Source: Synechococcus sp. C9
GTDB lineage: Bacteria; Cyanobacteriota; Cyanobacteriia; Gloeomargaritales; Gloeomargaritaceae
Direction of reading: 5' to 3'
DNA length: 64,000 nt
NCBI RefSeq assembly: GCF_022984075.1
Contig: NZ_JALAAD010000001.1
Location: 2,616,501 to 2,680,500, forward strand
In this document: positions 28,701 through 37,665 of the stretch, one piece after another
Layout of the letters: each line of letters begins with the position of its first letter
Numbering within the stretch: the stretch's first letter is position 1
Translations under genes and position numbers: made by a program
Notes under the pieces: generated by a model
Database searches by the model: none
What the model was told of the DNA's origin: nothing
Seen by the model: the letters and a program-made list of their open reading frames with translations, nothing else

Positions 28701-29426
28701 CTATAGGTTTTTGGTTGCCCAGGTGGACTCTTTTTTCCCCTGAAACCCAGGCCGGTCATGGATGGTAAAATCAACAGCTTTTAAGGCTCTTTTGAGACTG
28801 CCGGTACTGGCGTAGGTCACAAATAAACAACGTTCCGCACTGTAATATTCCAAAAGTTGAATTAAATAATCTTCCTGCCATAATTCCTGAGACGTTTTAG
28901 AACTGTAGGCATCAAACAAAATACCCTCAATTTGGTTCTGCCATTGGGGTAGGTAGGTTAGTTCGTTTTCTAAAATTAAATGTTCCCTCAGCCAATCTCG
29001 TACCTGGGGCATTTCCCCCGGATAGTCTTGGGTAAATTTATCATCCCGCAGTTGCTGAATAGGCTCGATTTCCGACGGTTTCCCGGCTAACCAGTCTTGA
29101 AATTGCGCTCGCCAATAGTGTTCTGCTTCAAAACTGATCACCCAACAATGCCCTGATGACTGGGATTTTAACCATTCACAAGCGATCAGAATTTCAATAT
29201 AACCCAACCCTAAACCCACGACCAAAAAATGGGGATTGGGACAGGTTTTGATCACCAATCGAATCGCTTCCCCATAAATATATTGCGTTTCTTGATAGGC
29301 ACCACCGCTATGGTGCATACATTCCTGATTGGCGGTGCCCAAATCCCGGATGGTGGGGCTACCATCGCCAGTGATCACCGTCGCAAAACGTGCTTGATAA
29401 ATTAAACCCGCCGGTTGCCAGTTCAT
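28701..29426 (-). CDS. MnmC-like SAM-dependent methyltransferase (MnmD type)
   Basis: Matches the methyltransferase domain of MnmC, which finishes 5-methylaminomethyl-uridine at the tRNA wobble base. Landmarks: TGDGSPTIRDL, ECMHHSGGAYQETQYIYGEA, the SAM-binding FLVVGLGLGYIEIL, FDAYSSKTSQELWQEDYL and the C-terminal TYASTGSLKRALKAVDF followed by RPGFQGKKEST. The FAD oxidoreductase half of MnmC is absent, as in stand-alone MnmD proteins. It diverges from prfA with 49 bp between starts. Confidence 0.88.
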   Translation of the reverse strand: MNWQPAGLIYQARFATVITGDGSPTIRDLGTANQECMHHSGGAYQETQYIYGEAIRLVIKTCPNPHFLVVGLGLGYIEILIACEWLKSQSSGHCWVISFEAEHYWRAQFQDWLAGKPSEIEPIQQLRDDKFTQDYPGEMPQVRDWLREHLILENELTYLPQWQNQIEGILFDAYSSKTSQELWQEDYLIQLLEYYSAERCLFVTYASTGSLKRALKAVDFTIHDRPGFQGKKESTWATKNL

Positions 29427-29475
29427 GGGGTAGGCTAAAATAAGAGGATAATTTGGCGTTTGGTAATCCTATCCT

Positions 29476-30576
29476 ATGGCGGAAGCGTATCTCCTGGAAA
29501 AGTTGAAAGCGATTGAAAGCACCTATCAGGATTTGAATCGGCAGTTGGCTGATCCGGCGGTGGCGACTGACCCCCAGGAATTGCAACGCATTACCAAAGC
29601 CCGGGCGGCAATGGAAGCAATTGTCAGTACATTTGATGCGTGGCGAACCGCACAGAGAGAATTGCTCGATACCCAACAACTTTTGAAAGAAGCGGGTGAG
29701 GATCAGGAATTTCAAAAAATGGCACAGCAGGAAGTGGAAACCCTCAAGGAGAAATTAAACCGTCTCGAACAGGAGCTAAAAATTCTCATCCTGCCCCAGG
29801 ACCCCAACGATGATAAAAACATCATGCTGGAAATCCGAGCGGGAACGGGCGGCGACGAGGCGGGCATCTGGGCCGGGGATTTAATGCGCATGTACAGCCG
29901 TTATGCTGAACGCCAAAACTGGCGGGTCAAACTGGTCAGCGAGTCCCCGGCGGAGTCCGGTGGGTTCAAGGAAGTGGTGTTGGAAATCGAAGGCGACCGG
30001 GTGTACAGCAAACTCAAGTTTGAAGCGGGAACCCATCGGGTGCAACGGGTGCCGGTCACGGAAGCGTCCGGGCGGGTGCATACCTCGACGGCAACGGTGG
30101 CGGTCATGCCGGAGGTGGACGAGGTGGCGGTGGAAATTAACCCCAATGATATTGAAATCACCACTGCCCGTTCGGGGGGAGCCGGGGGGCAAAACGTGAA
30201 TAAGGTGGAAACGGCGGTGCATTTAGTCCACAAACCCAGTGGGATTCATATTCATTGCCAAGAGGAGCGCACGCAACTTAAAAACAAGGAACGAGCGATG
30301 CAATTACTGCGGGCAAAACTCTATGATTTACAACTGCAAGAACAGCAGGAATCCGTGAGTTCTCTGCGTCGTTCGCAAGTGGGAACCGGGGCACGTTCCG
30401 AAAAAATTCGCACCTACAACTATAAGGACAATCGGGTGACGGATCACCGTCTGAATCAAAACTTTTCCTTAAACGAAATCCTCGAAGGCGACCTGGATGC
30501 CCTGTTGCAGGCTTGTATTATTAAAGACCAGCAGGAGCGGTTGGCAGAATTGGCGCGCCAGACTTCTCCCAATTAG
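29476..30576 (+). CDS. prfA: Peptide chain release factor 1
   Basis: Recognises UAA and UAG and triggers peptide release. The GGQ loop is [17 protein letters not shown], and the stop-codon tripeptide region is [20 protein letters not shown] with PVT in place of E. coli [20 protein letters not shown] and the coiled N-terminal domain are intact. The 366-aa length is normal. Confidence 0.98.
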   Translation: MAEAYLLEKLKAIESTYQDLNRQLADPAVATDPQELQRITKARAAMEAIVSTFDAWRTAQRELLDTQQLLKEAGEDQEFQKMAQQEVETLKEKLNRLEQELKILILPQDPNDDKNIMLEIRAGTGGDEAGIWAGDLMRMYSRYAERQNWRVKLVSESPAESGGFKEVVLEIEGDRVYSKLKFEAGTHRVQRVPVTEASGRVHTSTATVAVMPEVDEVAVEINPNDIEITTARSGGAGGQNVNKVETAVHLVHKPSGIHIHCQEERTQLKNKERAMQLLRAKLYDLQLQEQQESVSSLRRSQVGTGARSEKIRTYNYKDNRVTDHRLNQNFSLNEILEGDLDALLQACIIKDQQERLAELARQTSPN

Positions 30577-30777
30577 GTTGAGTTGGGATTGCATTTTTGG
30601 CGCTGGGGAATCACCGCAAGCGTTGATTTTGCGAGTTGTTGATTGCGCCCTTCCCACGCACCAATTCCAAGTCTTGAAAGCGAGTATGATATGAATTAAC
30701 ACTCATCGGATGTACGTGTCCCTGGGCAGGGGTGTCTTCGTTTGGTGAACCCTATTTTGTGAACCGTTGTGAACCCT

Positions 30778-32118
30778 ATGCGTCGTTGGCTTTCCCACCC
30801 CAGTCACTGGTCTATTACCACCCGGCTCACAGTGGTTTTGCTGTTGACGGGATTGGTACCGATGGGGGTGTCAGCGGTGCTGAATTTGCGGGCGAGTATC
30901 CACCAATTGGAAATCCGGGAGCATCGCAGTCTGGAATTGTTAGCCATGAGTACGGCGGCTCGGTTGGATCAATTGTTGATTGACCATCGGGAATCGGTGG
31001 TTGCCATGAGTTTACTGCCGGGGGTACAAAAATTTCTCCAAAAGCAAGATGCCAGCCCCACGGAACTACAAAATCTGAAAAAGGCTCTCCAGTCCGAACT
31101 GCGTACTTTTGAGCGGATTCATACCAATTTTGACCTGGTATTTCTCCTGAATCGGGATGGGGTTTGTGTGGCTTCGACGGTACCGGCAATGGTGGGGGTG
31201 GATTACCGCTTTCGGGGTTATTACCAAGAGTCTATTCGAGGCAAAACCGCCATTTCTGGGGTGATTTTTGGGCGGGTGACGGGGCAACCGGGGGTGTTTG
31301 TGAGTGCGCCGGTGCGGGATGATCAGGGAGAAATATTGGGCGTGGCGGCGTTGAAAATTAATATTTCTGTTATTCAAAAAATTGTATCAGCGGCGCAGGT
31401 GGGCAAGCAGGGGGAGGCGTTTTTGATTGACAGCTATGGGGTGATTATGGCGCATACCAATCCTGAATTGGTGTTCCAGAGTTTGGCACCCCTGCCCGCC
31501 GATATTCAAGAACAAATTATCAATACCAGTTTGATTCCCTACATCACCAGCATCCGGGATTTGGATTTGAGTGTCCTGGCTGACAATTTGATTCAGGCGA
31601 AAGCACCGGGGTATGTGCGGGTGTTCCAGAATACTAACGGGCAGATGACCACCCTGGGCTATGCCCCCCTGCAGGTGGAACCCTGGGTGGTGGCGGTGGC
31701 GGAACCCCAGGCGCAGTTTCTCAGCCCGATTTGGCAGTTGGCGTGGCAGAATGGGGCGCAGTTTGTCCTGGTGGCGGGGTTGTTGGTTGCGGTGGTGGTC
31801 TGGGTCGTCCGCAGTATCAGCGGCCCGTTGCATTTGCTATTACTGACGGCGCAGGATTTGGAGCAGGGTATCTACGACCAGATGGGGCGGCTGGACAACA
31901 TCAGTGCCCAACCGGATGATGTGGGGCGTTTGGCGCGGGGGTTACGCAAGGCGGCGCTCCAAGTGCAAGCCCGGGAGGAACAATTGAAACAACAGGTGAC
32001 CAATTTGGTGATTACCATTGACCACCAAAAAAAGGAAAACCACGTCCAAGAAATTACCGGGTCAGACTATTTCCAAACCCTGCAAAATCGGGCGAGAGCC
32101 TTGCGAGAACGGCGCTAG
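30778..32118 (+). CDS. Cache-HAMP membrane sensor without output domain
   Basis: One membrane helix near the N-terminus (ITTRLTVVLLLTGLVPMGVSAV) is followed by a large outside domain of dCache type (RGYYQESIRGKTAISGVIFG, GVFVSAPVRDDQGEILGVAALKI, AFLIDSYGVIMAHTN). A second helix (FVLVAGLLVAVVVWVVRSI), a HAMP-like stretch (SGPLHLLLLTAQDLEQGIYD) and a final coiled coil come next. No kinase, cyclase or methyl-accepting domain follows, so it must signal through a partner. A GTG at 30769 is an alternative start. The 3' end overlaps the convergent peptidase by 4 bp. Confidence 0.85.
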   Translation: MRRWLSHPSHWSITTRLTVVLLLTGLVPMGVSAVLNLRASIHQLEIREHRSLELLAMSTAARLDQLLIDHRESVVAMSLLPGVQKFLQKQDASPTELQNLKKALQSELRTFERIHTNFDLVFLLNRDGVCVASTVPAMVGVDYRFRGYYQESIRGKTAISGVIFGRVTGQPGVFVSAPVRDDQGEILGVAALKINISVIQKIVSAAQVGKQGEAFLIDSYGVIMAHTNPELVFQSLAPLPADIQEQIINTSLIPYITSIRDLDLSVLADNLIQAKAPGYVRVFQNTNGQMTTLGYAPLQVEPWVVAVAEPQAQFLSPIWQLAWQNGAQFVLVAGLLVAVVVWVVRSISGPLHLLLLTAQDLEQGIYDQMGRLDNISAQPDDVGRLARGLRKAALQVQAREEQLKQQVTNLVITIDHQKKENHVQEITGSDYFQTLQNRARALRERR

Positions 32119-33488
32119 GAAGCCCGCTGGGAGAGGGTGCGTTCCCGGTTCTGCTGGGCATACATTTCCCGCAGGACAATGGCCGGGTCAATCCACCGCC
32201 CCGCATGGCGCAAGCCCCAGTGCAGATGCGGCCCCGTGGTGCGTCCGGTCATCCCCACCCGACCAATCCGCAGACCGGCGGTGACCCACTGCCCCTGGCG
32301 AATGTTCAAACCGCTATTGGGGTCATGCAGGTAAACCCCCTGGCTATCCTTGGCGGCCCGCCCCCGCAGATGACAATAGATATGCTCCCATTGCCCCGAC
32401 TGCACCACAATCCCCGTCCCACAGCCCGCATCGTTGAAAATTTCCACCACCCGGCCATCCCACCAACTGCGGATGTAGCTCCCTTCCGGGGCGGCCAAGT
32501 CCAAGCCGTAGTGGAAACGCCCCCAGCGGGGACCAAAGGGAGAGGAATAGGTCTGGAAATTTTCCACCGGGAAGGAACCCAACGCCCAGGATTGGGGTTG
32601 CATTTCCGGGCGCAAAATCGCCACCGGCTCCGGGTTGGCGGCAATCCCCCAATGGTCGGGAGCGGTCACCGGACTGGGTTGGGGGCTAGGCTGGGCGGCA
32701 ACCACGGGCGGGGCATCCCCACCCCGTACCAACATCACCCCCCCCAAACGACCAATTTGTTGCACCTGCACCTGCCACTGGGTTTGCCCCGGCGGTACCT
32801 GCAGAATCACCCGGGTTACGGGCGGTTGATTGCTCACTTGCACCACCCGGATATTCTGTACCCCCAACTGAGCCAACTGGGGCAAGGGCTGGGGTTGGTA
32901 ACTGGGAGACAGGGCGGTATTGCCCAAATCAATCCACACCTGCCGACCATCCCCACTGCGATGTACCCGAGTCGCCCCGGTTGTGCCCTGGGTTTGGAGA
33001 AAAATACCCTGTTCCGTCACCCGCAGACCCCGCAGAATCGCCCCCGTCCCAGGCTTGTCCTGACTTTGTAATAATTCCGACTGCACGGGAGCCGCCGCCA
33101 CCATCCCACCGGGGAGTTGAATCCGCCAACGACCCTCCCCCACCCCTTGCACCTGCACCTGTTCGGCGGTCACGGTCTGACCGGGGTGAAACTCGACCAC
33201 GATCCGGGTGGTGGTTTCATTAAATTGGGCGACCCGCACCTGGCGCACTTGCCCCCGTTGAAAATTCTGGATGTCCCGTCCCGCTGGCCACTGGGTATTG
33301 GGCAGGTCAATCACCACCCGAGTCGGCTGGGCCAACACCTGCACCTGGGGCGAGGTCGGGCTTGCCGTCCTCAGTTCGAGTAAATGGGTATCCGGGTTAA
33401 ATTGCCAATGGTCGAGCTGGGCGGCTTGGGCGGGAACGGCCAACAACAAACATCCCCCCGCACCCGGCAGTATCCAGGTGGTTTTCAT
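32115..33488 (-). CDS. Periplasmic M23 peptidase with AMIN domains
   Basis: A signal peptide (GAGGCLLLAVPAQAA) is followed by AMIN-type segments (TRVVIDLPNTQWPAG, TTRIVVEFHPGQTV, GVQNIRVVQVSNQPPVTRVI) that bind periplasmic sites or peptidoglycan. The C-terminal LytM/M23 domain has RWGRFHYGLDLAAPEGSYI with the HxxxD zinc ligands and TTGPHLHWGLRHAG with HxH. It should cleave or help activate cleavage of peptidoglycan cross-bridges during division. AMIN plus M23 in one chain is common in cyanobacteria. Confidence 0.92.
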   Translation of the reverse strand: MKTTWILPGAGGCLLLAVPAQAAQLDHWQFNPDTHLLELRTASPTSPQVQVLAQPTRVVIDLPNTQWPAGRDIQNFQRGQVRQVRVAQFNETTTRIVVEFHPGQTVTAEQVQVQGVGEGRWRIQLPGGMVAAAPVQSELLQSQDKPGTGAILRGLRVTEQGIFLQTQGTTGATRVHRSGDGRQVWIDLGNTALSPSYQPQPLPQLAQLGVQNIRVVQVSNQPPVTRVILQVPPGQTQWQVQVQQIGRLGGVMLVRGGDAPPVVAAQPSPQPSPVTAPDHWGIAANPEPVAILRPEMQPQSWALGSFPVENFQTYSSPFGPRWGRFHYGLDLAAPEGSYIRSWWDGRVVEIFNDAGCGTGIVVQSGQWEHIYCHLRGRAAKDSQGVYLHDPNSGLNIRQGQWVTAGLRIGRVGMTGRTTGPHLHWGLRHAGRWIDPAIVLREMYAQQNRERTLSQRAS

Positions 33489-33492
33489 TAGA

Positions 33493-33711
33493 CTATCTCC
33501 CTAATTGCTGAGAAGCTGTGTGGATCGGGGTGAGAAGCTTTTTTTCATGAGCAAGTATGTTGATTATTTTAACCCGGTCTGTCAAGTCGGCCAATCCAAT
33601 GGCTTTGCCTGTAGAACCCATTTGAGAGGTGCAGTAGGGGATAAGCGTCAGCCGATCATGCAATAAATGCAACTGAGGTGAAGTTTTGTCCCAAGCATTG
33701 GAGCAATCCAT
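33493..33711 (-). CDS. Possible small protein upstream of the M23 gene
   Basis: A 72-codon frame whose stop is only 4 bp before the start of the M23 gene, so the GGAGA ribosome site of that gene lies inside its last codons. It begins at an ATG after AGGTAGGT. The sequence (DRLTLIPYCTSQMGS, DLTDRVKIINILAHEKK) looks more protein-like than a random frame but is not recognised. It may be a real short gene coupled to the peptidase or a remnant of an older gene. Confidence 0.35.
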   Translation of the reverse strand: MDCSNAWDKTSPQLHLLHDRLTLIPYCTSQMGSTGKAIGLADLTDRVKIINILAHEKKLLTPIHTASQQLGR

Positions 33712-33781
33712 TACCTACCTGGCTATCACAGCCGTAAAATCTATTTTTGGCGATGAGGAATTAATAGGGGTTTTCCTGATT

Positions 33782-34612
33782 TCACGTAAGCAGAGACCCG
33801 AACCATGAATCTAAATCAGCCTGGGTGGTAAAATCCAGGAGAGCTTCCCCCAAAGACTCCAATTGTTCCAGGGATAGGGATTGAATTTTTTGGATTTGTG
33901 CTGGGGATAAACTACCGAGTTTGCGTTGAAGCTGACGCACAATTAAAGCATACCGTCCCTGTAGTTCCCCTTCTTGTCGTCCCTGTAGTTCTCCCTCTTG
34001 ATAAACTTCTTGGTAAAAACGAGTTTGTTTCAACTCCACCAGCCCCAACATCTCCATAATGACTCGCCCTCCTTGTCCTGGAAATTTACGCACCAATGCT
34101 TCTACTACCCATTCTAACCATTGCTCCCCCGCCTGTTCCAAAATCCCTTGCCCAATTGCCACCGCATCCGCCGCTGGTGCTACAATCAAACGTAACAGTT
34201 CCATCTCAACCGATGTCTGGGCAGGTAACTCATTTAAGTAAATTCTCTCGACTCGCCAATAGTTCAAATACGATTCCAAATTGGGAATAACTCACTCCGT
34301 ATTGCGCTCGGCATAGAGCACTAAAATTCTCCCAGGATTAACCGGTTGATATTGGGATAAATATGTTGCCAATTCATTCTGCAAACGATAGTAAAATCTG
34401 GCATCCGGTTGCATCTGCGTCTCAATTAAAATGAAAGGCAGATTGGCATCAGGTTGGATGGGTAATAGTAAACCATCCAAGCGAAACCCAAATTTCTTGA
34501 GTTCTACGGATTGGAATTGATAGGGAATTGGGGGCAGGGGTAAACCGAGCAGTTGAAAGGCAAAATTGGGAACACGTTGGAATAGTTTATAAGATCAATT
34601 ATCCGTTCGCAC
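33782..34612 (-). pseudogene. DUF2887/Rpn-type nuclease gene with two in-frame TGA stops
   Basis: A single continuous frame of 277 codons from a GTG (34612). It reads like cyanobacterial DUF2887/Rpn PD-(D/E)xK proteins: RTDN-stop-SYKLFQRVPNFAF, YQFQSVELKKFGFRLDGLLLP, PFILIETQMQPDARFYYRL, then YAERNTE-stop-VIPNLESYLNYWRVERIYLNELP, and a tail with the typical repeats EGELQGRQEGELQGRY. It is interrupted only by TGA at 34595-34597 and 34292-34294, with no frameshift. It is most simply a recent pseudogene with two point mutations. Confidence 0.82.
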
Positions 34613-34734
34613 AGTACCCCGCTGAATGGGGTAAATTAAAGCATGATTAATGTAATAAGCATATCCTGATTAACAACAAAGATTGCCATGATACCCAATC
34701 TCAAACGGTCTATGTGGATCATAAGGCTACCCAG

Positions 34735-34815
34735 GACCAGGACGGGGCAGTACCCTGCCACCCTTGATTTTTTAGGTATAAAATTTTTACTCACAATTTC
34801 AGGGTGATTGCCATA
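34735..34815. repeat. Diverged copy of the 123-bp repeat
   Basis: Keeps GGACGGGGCAGTACCCTGCC in place of the array's GGCGGGGCGGTGCCCTGCG, followed by CTTGATTTTTTAGGTAT and CTCACAATTTCAGGGTGAT in the same order as the array units. The compensating changes keep the hairpin. Confidence 0.75.
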
Positions 34816-34844
34816 TCTGATTCATATTTAATAATATTTAATAA

Positions 34845-34954
34845 GGGTACTTCTAAAAATAGGTCGCAGGGGCGTTGCCCCCGGCTTTGGTTCTCGATAA
34901 CATGGGCATTCTAACGAGATAACCTTCGAGGGGTGCCAATAAATAGAGGTTCCC
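34845..34954. mobile_element. MITE-like element flanked by ATAA target duplication
   Basis: 110 bp from GGGTACTTCT to AGAGGTTCCC, with ATAA directly outside both ends (34841-34844 and 34955-34958). The middle has GGGGCGTTGCCCC, the family hairpin. Confidence 0.82.
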
Positions 34955-35125
34955 ATAATTTATACAAGTTTAACAAGTTTATACCAGATGGCTTGGCGGT
35001 GACACCAAATAACCCATACCCACCCCAAGGGGTTCACCAATTTTTCACAAAATCAACACTAATCCGATAAATTTACTGTAGAATAGAACGCACATAATTA
35101 CTGGCGTATTGGCGAGGAAACGAAC

Positions 35126-35488
35126 TTGCTGGGGCAGTTATTGACCGTGGGGCTGGTTGCCGGTTTGGCGGGGGGAATGTTTGGCATTGGGGGTGGGGCG
35201 ATCATGGTGCCTGCCCTGGTGCTGTGGTTGGGCTTAGATCAAAAGGTGGCGACGGGCACCTCTTTGGCGGCTCAGGTTTTGCCCATTGGTCTGTTGGGGG
35301 CTTGGGTCTATCACCGCAGCGGCAATTTGCAGGTGAATTACGCTGTGATTATGGTGGTAGGCTTACTGCTGGGGAATGGGCTGGGGGCGGTGTTTGCCAA
35401 CCAACCCTATGTCAGTAGTGAATTGATGAAAAAACTCTACGGTGGCTTTTTACTGGTGTTGGGTCTGCGGTATTTGGTGTGGCGTTGA
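35126..35488 (+). CDS. Half-size TSUP (TauE/SafE) family permease
   Basis: 120 residues with about four membrane helices and the family signature GLAGGMFGIGGGAIMVPALV near the N-terminus, then VATGTSLAAQVLPIGLLGAWVYH. TSUP proteins carry sulfite, sulfonates or other sulfur anions. The length is half that of usual 240-270 aa members, matching the single-repeat forms that act as dimers. The start appears to be TTG after GAGGAAACGAAC. Position in front of NIL, CysA and cysK genes supports a sulfur role. Confidence 0.85.
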   Translation: MLGQLLTVGLVAGLAGGMFGIGGGAIMVPALVLWLGLDQKVATGTSLAAQVLPIGLLGAWVYHRSGNLQVNYAVIMVVGLLLGNGLGAVFANQPYVSSELMKKLYGGFLLVLGLRYLVWR

Positions 35489-35496
35489 GGTTGATA

Positions 35497-36087
35497 ATGA
35501 AGCTGATACAGCACAAGGAAATGCCCAGAATGGAAGGAACCAATTGCGTGACGGTGCGGGTGCGGGTGCCGGGGGGCGGACAGGAGGAGCCGGTCTTGTC
35601 CCAGTTGATTACCCAGTATGGGGTGACGATCAATATCCAGGCGGCTTTGTTTGACCCCCAAAATCAGGCGGAAGCCTGGCTTGACCTGGAACTGTACGGT
35701 ACCCCGGCGGCCTTGGAGGATTGCTTGGCGGTGATGCGCTCTCGGCAGTGGGAATTAGTTTCCCTGTCAGCCATAAGGGAGGTAACGGGTGTGGTTACCC
35801 CAGTGCCAGTGAAAACCGTACCGGATGGAAAGGTGCAACGCAGTCATATTCATGTGCGGATTCCCAAGGCGGCCTGTGATGTGCCCATTTTGTCCGGGCT
35901 GGTGTCGGGGCACGGGTTGGTGGTGAATTTGCGGGGTGGTTTGCTCAGCCCCAACCATGAGGGGGACGGTTGGTTTGACCTGGAGGTGCAGGGGACACCA
36001 GCGCAAATTGAGAGTGGGTTGGACTACCTGCGCCAACGGGGGTTACAGGTGTGGCAACAGGCGCAACCGGCGGATTGGTCGGTGTAG
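35497..36087 (+). CDS. Protein with two NIL domains
   Basis: The protein is a tandem of two NIL-type ferredoxin-like domains: [20 protein letters not shown] with [12 protein letters not shown], and [20 protein letters not shown] with [14 protein letters not shown], each followed by WLDLEL/WFDLEV and a GTP.....L region. NIL domains bind amino acids such as methionine at the C-terminus of MetN-type ATPases; here they stand alone next to a CysA-type ATPase. Start at ATG 35497 after GAGG; ATGs at 35521 and 35530 are alternatives. It begins 8 bp after the permease stop. Confidence 0.8.
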   Translation: MKLIQHKEMPRMEGTNCVTVRVRVPGGGQEEPVLSQLITQYGVTINIQAALFDPQNQAEAWLDLELYGTPAALEDCLAVMRSRQWELVSLSAIREVTGVVTPVPVKTVPDGKVQRSHIHVRIPKAACDVPILSGLVSGHGLVVNLRGGLLSPNHEGDGWFDLEVQGTPAQIESGLDYLRQRGLQVWQQAQPADWSV

Positions 36088-36097
36088 GAGGCTGAGG

Positions 36098-37114
36098 ATG
36101 GGGATTGTGGTGGAGCGGGTTTCCAAACGCTTCGGCAATTTTCAGGCGGTGGATGATGTCAGTTTAGAAATTGCCAGCGGCTCCCTGGTGGCCTTGTTGG
36201 GGCCATCGGGTTCGGGGAAATCCACCCTTTTGCGCTTGATTGCTGGTCTGGAAACCCCCGATACGGGCAAAATTTGGTTAACCGGGGAAGATGCCACCCA
36301 TCGCCAGGTGCAAGAGCGGAATATCGGTTTTGTATTTCAGCATTACGCCCTATTCAAACACATGACCGTGCGGCAGAATGTGGCGTTTGGGCTAGAAGTT
36401 CGCAAGGTACCCCGCCAGAAGATTCAGCAACGGGTGGACACCCTGCTGGAATTGGTGCAACTCCAGGGTTTGGGGAATCGTTATCCGGCGCAACTCTCCG
36501 GGGGACAACGGCAACGGGTGGCCCTGGCGCGGGCTTTGGCGGTGGAACCCCAGGTACTGCTTTTGGATGAACCCTTTGGGGCGTTGGATGCCCGGGTGCG
36601 CCAGGAATTACGCAGTTGGTTGCGGCGACTACACGATGAGGTTCATGTCACCACCGTGTTTGTCACCCATGACCAGGAAGAGGCGATGGAACTTTCCGAC
36701 CAGATTGTGGTGATCCACAAGGGGCGCGTGGAGCAGGTGGGTACCCCGGCGGAAATCTACGACCATCCGGCCACCCCGTTTGTCATGAGTTTCGTGGGGC
36801 CTGTGAATGTCCTGCCAGGGGATGCGGGGTTTCTCCAACGCCAGGGGATGGGGGTGCTGAATGGGCAGGCTTTTTTGCGCCCCCACGATATTCTCATCCG
36901 TACCGAACCCCACGAAACCTATACCCCCGCCCGCATTCAGCGAATGTTGCACTTAGGTCGGGAAATCCGAGTGGAACTGACATTAGATGATGGTCAATCC
37001 CTTACGGCGCAAGTGGATCGGGAACGTTTTTTGCAGTTAGAACTTCAGCCCCACCAACGGGTATATGTACGACCCCGGGAAGCTCGTTCGTTTCCTTTGC
37101 ACTATTCGATTTGA
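36098..37114 (+). CDS. cysA: Sulfate/thiosulfate ABC transporter ATP-binding protein
   Basis: An ABC ATPase of the CysA type. Walker A is [14 protein letters not shown]-loop [13 protein letters not shown], signature [16 protein letters not shown], Walker [13 protein letters not shown] and the switch His in [16 protein letters not shown]. The C-terminal region ([10 protein letters not shown] and a TOBE-like [20 protein letters not shown]) is that of CysA. The membrane subunits CysT and CysW and the binding protein are not here, so it must pair with products of another locus. It starts 10 bp after the NIL-domain gene. Frame continues upstream but the ATG at 36098 gives the family start. Confidence 0.92.
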   Translation: MGIVVERVSKRFGNFQAVDDVSLEIASGSLVALLGPSGSGKSTLLRLIAGLETPDTGKIWLTGEDATHRQVQERNIGFVFQHYALFKHMTVRQNVAFGLEVRKVPRQKIQQRVDTLLELVQLQGLGNRYPAQLSGGQRQRVALARALAVEPQVLLLDEPFGALDARVRQELRSWLRRLHDEVHVTTVFVTHDQEEAMELSDQIVVIHKGRVEQVGTPAEIYDHPATPFVMSFVGPVNVLPGDAGFLQRQGMGVLNGQAFLRPHDILIRTEPHETYTPARIQRMLHLGREIRVELTLDDGQSLTAQVDRERFLQLELQPHQRVYVRPREARSFPLHYSI

Positions 37115-37140
37115 TTTGAATGAATGAGAAATTTTTAGCC

Positions 37141-37195
37141 TATGGCCATTGAGCCATAAAACCCATAAAACTCGAGTGGAAAACCGGTATATACT
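37141..37195 (+). promoter_or_regulatory. Candidate promoter and operator of the Rrf2-cysK operon
   Basis: TATGGC (37141-37146) and GCCATA (37153-37158) form an inverted repeat with a 6-bp spacer. A perfect palindrome ACTCGAGT lies at 37170-37177, just before a TATACT -10 candidate at 37190-37195. Both lie in the gap in front of the Rrf2 gene and are reasonable self-regulatory operators. No experimental basis. Confidence 0.45.
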
Positions 37196-37226
37196 AAAAA
37201 TGATGGTTCTGCCCTAAGAGTGACCT

Positions 37227-37652
37227 GTGGAATTGTCCTGCAAAATCGAGTACGCTCTCCTGGCCCTAATGGCTCTGGCTGATGGTTTTGGTCAGGATGA
37301 ACCCGTCCAAATCAGCCAAATTGCCCAAGAGCAAGCCATCCCTGACCGTTACTTGGAGCAACTGCTGGCCGTTCTCCGCCGGGCTAATCTGGTGCGGAGT
37401 CAGCGGGGAGCCAAGGGCGGTTATTTTCTGGCTCGTTCCCCTTGGCAGATCAACCTGTTTCAGGTGTGGCAGTGTTTGGAGGGAGAAGCTCCCGTCGCCA
37501 ACCCAGCCGATACTCCTGAACGGATGGTGATTCGCCAGGTGTGGCAGGAGACCCAGCAGGCAACCCAGGTGATTTGGCAGGGATATACCCTAAAGGACCT
37601 GTGCCAGCAACGGGACAACCTGCGGCGGCGAGATTTGATGTATTACATTTGA
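37227..37652 (+). CDS. Rrf2 family transcriptional regulator (CymR-like)
   Basis: 141 residues from a GTG. The Rrf2 winged helix is clear: [39 protein letters not shown] and [16 protein letters not shown]. The three closely spaced cysteines that hold an iron-sulfur cluster in IscR are absent; the central region has only [13 protein letters not shown]. That favours a CymR-like regulator of cysteine metabolism, which in Bacillus works with CysK. The gene stops 14 bp before cysK, so the pair is an operon. Confidence 0.88.
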   Translation: MELSCKIEYALLALMALADGFGQDEPVQISQIAQEQAIPDRYLEQLLAVLRRANLVRSQRGAKGGYFLARSPWQINLFQVWQCLEGEAPVANPADTPERMVIRQVWQETQQATQVIWQGYTLKDLCQQRDNLRRRDLMYYI

Positions 37653-37665
37653 CCAACCCAGCCCT

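Larger units (their letters stand above)
34613..35125. other. Repeat-filled gap before the sulfur cluster
   Basis: Holds a diverged copy of the 123-bp repeat (about 34735-34815) and a clean MITE-like element at 34845-34954. The last 120 bases before the permease gene are AT-rich and probably contain the promoter of the cluster. No gene is seen. Confidence 0.65.
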
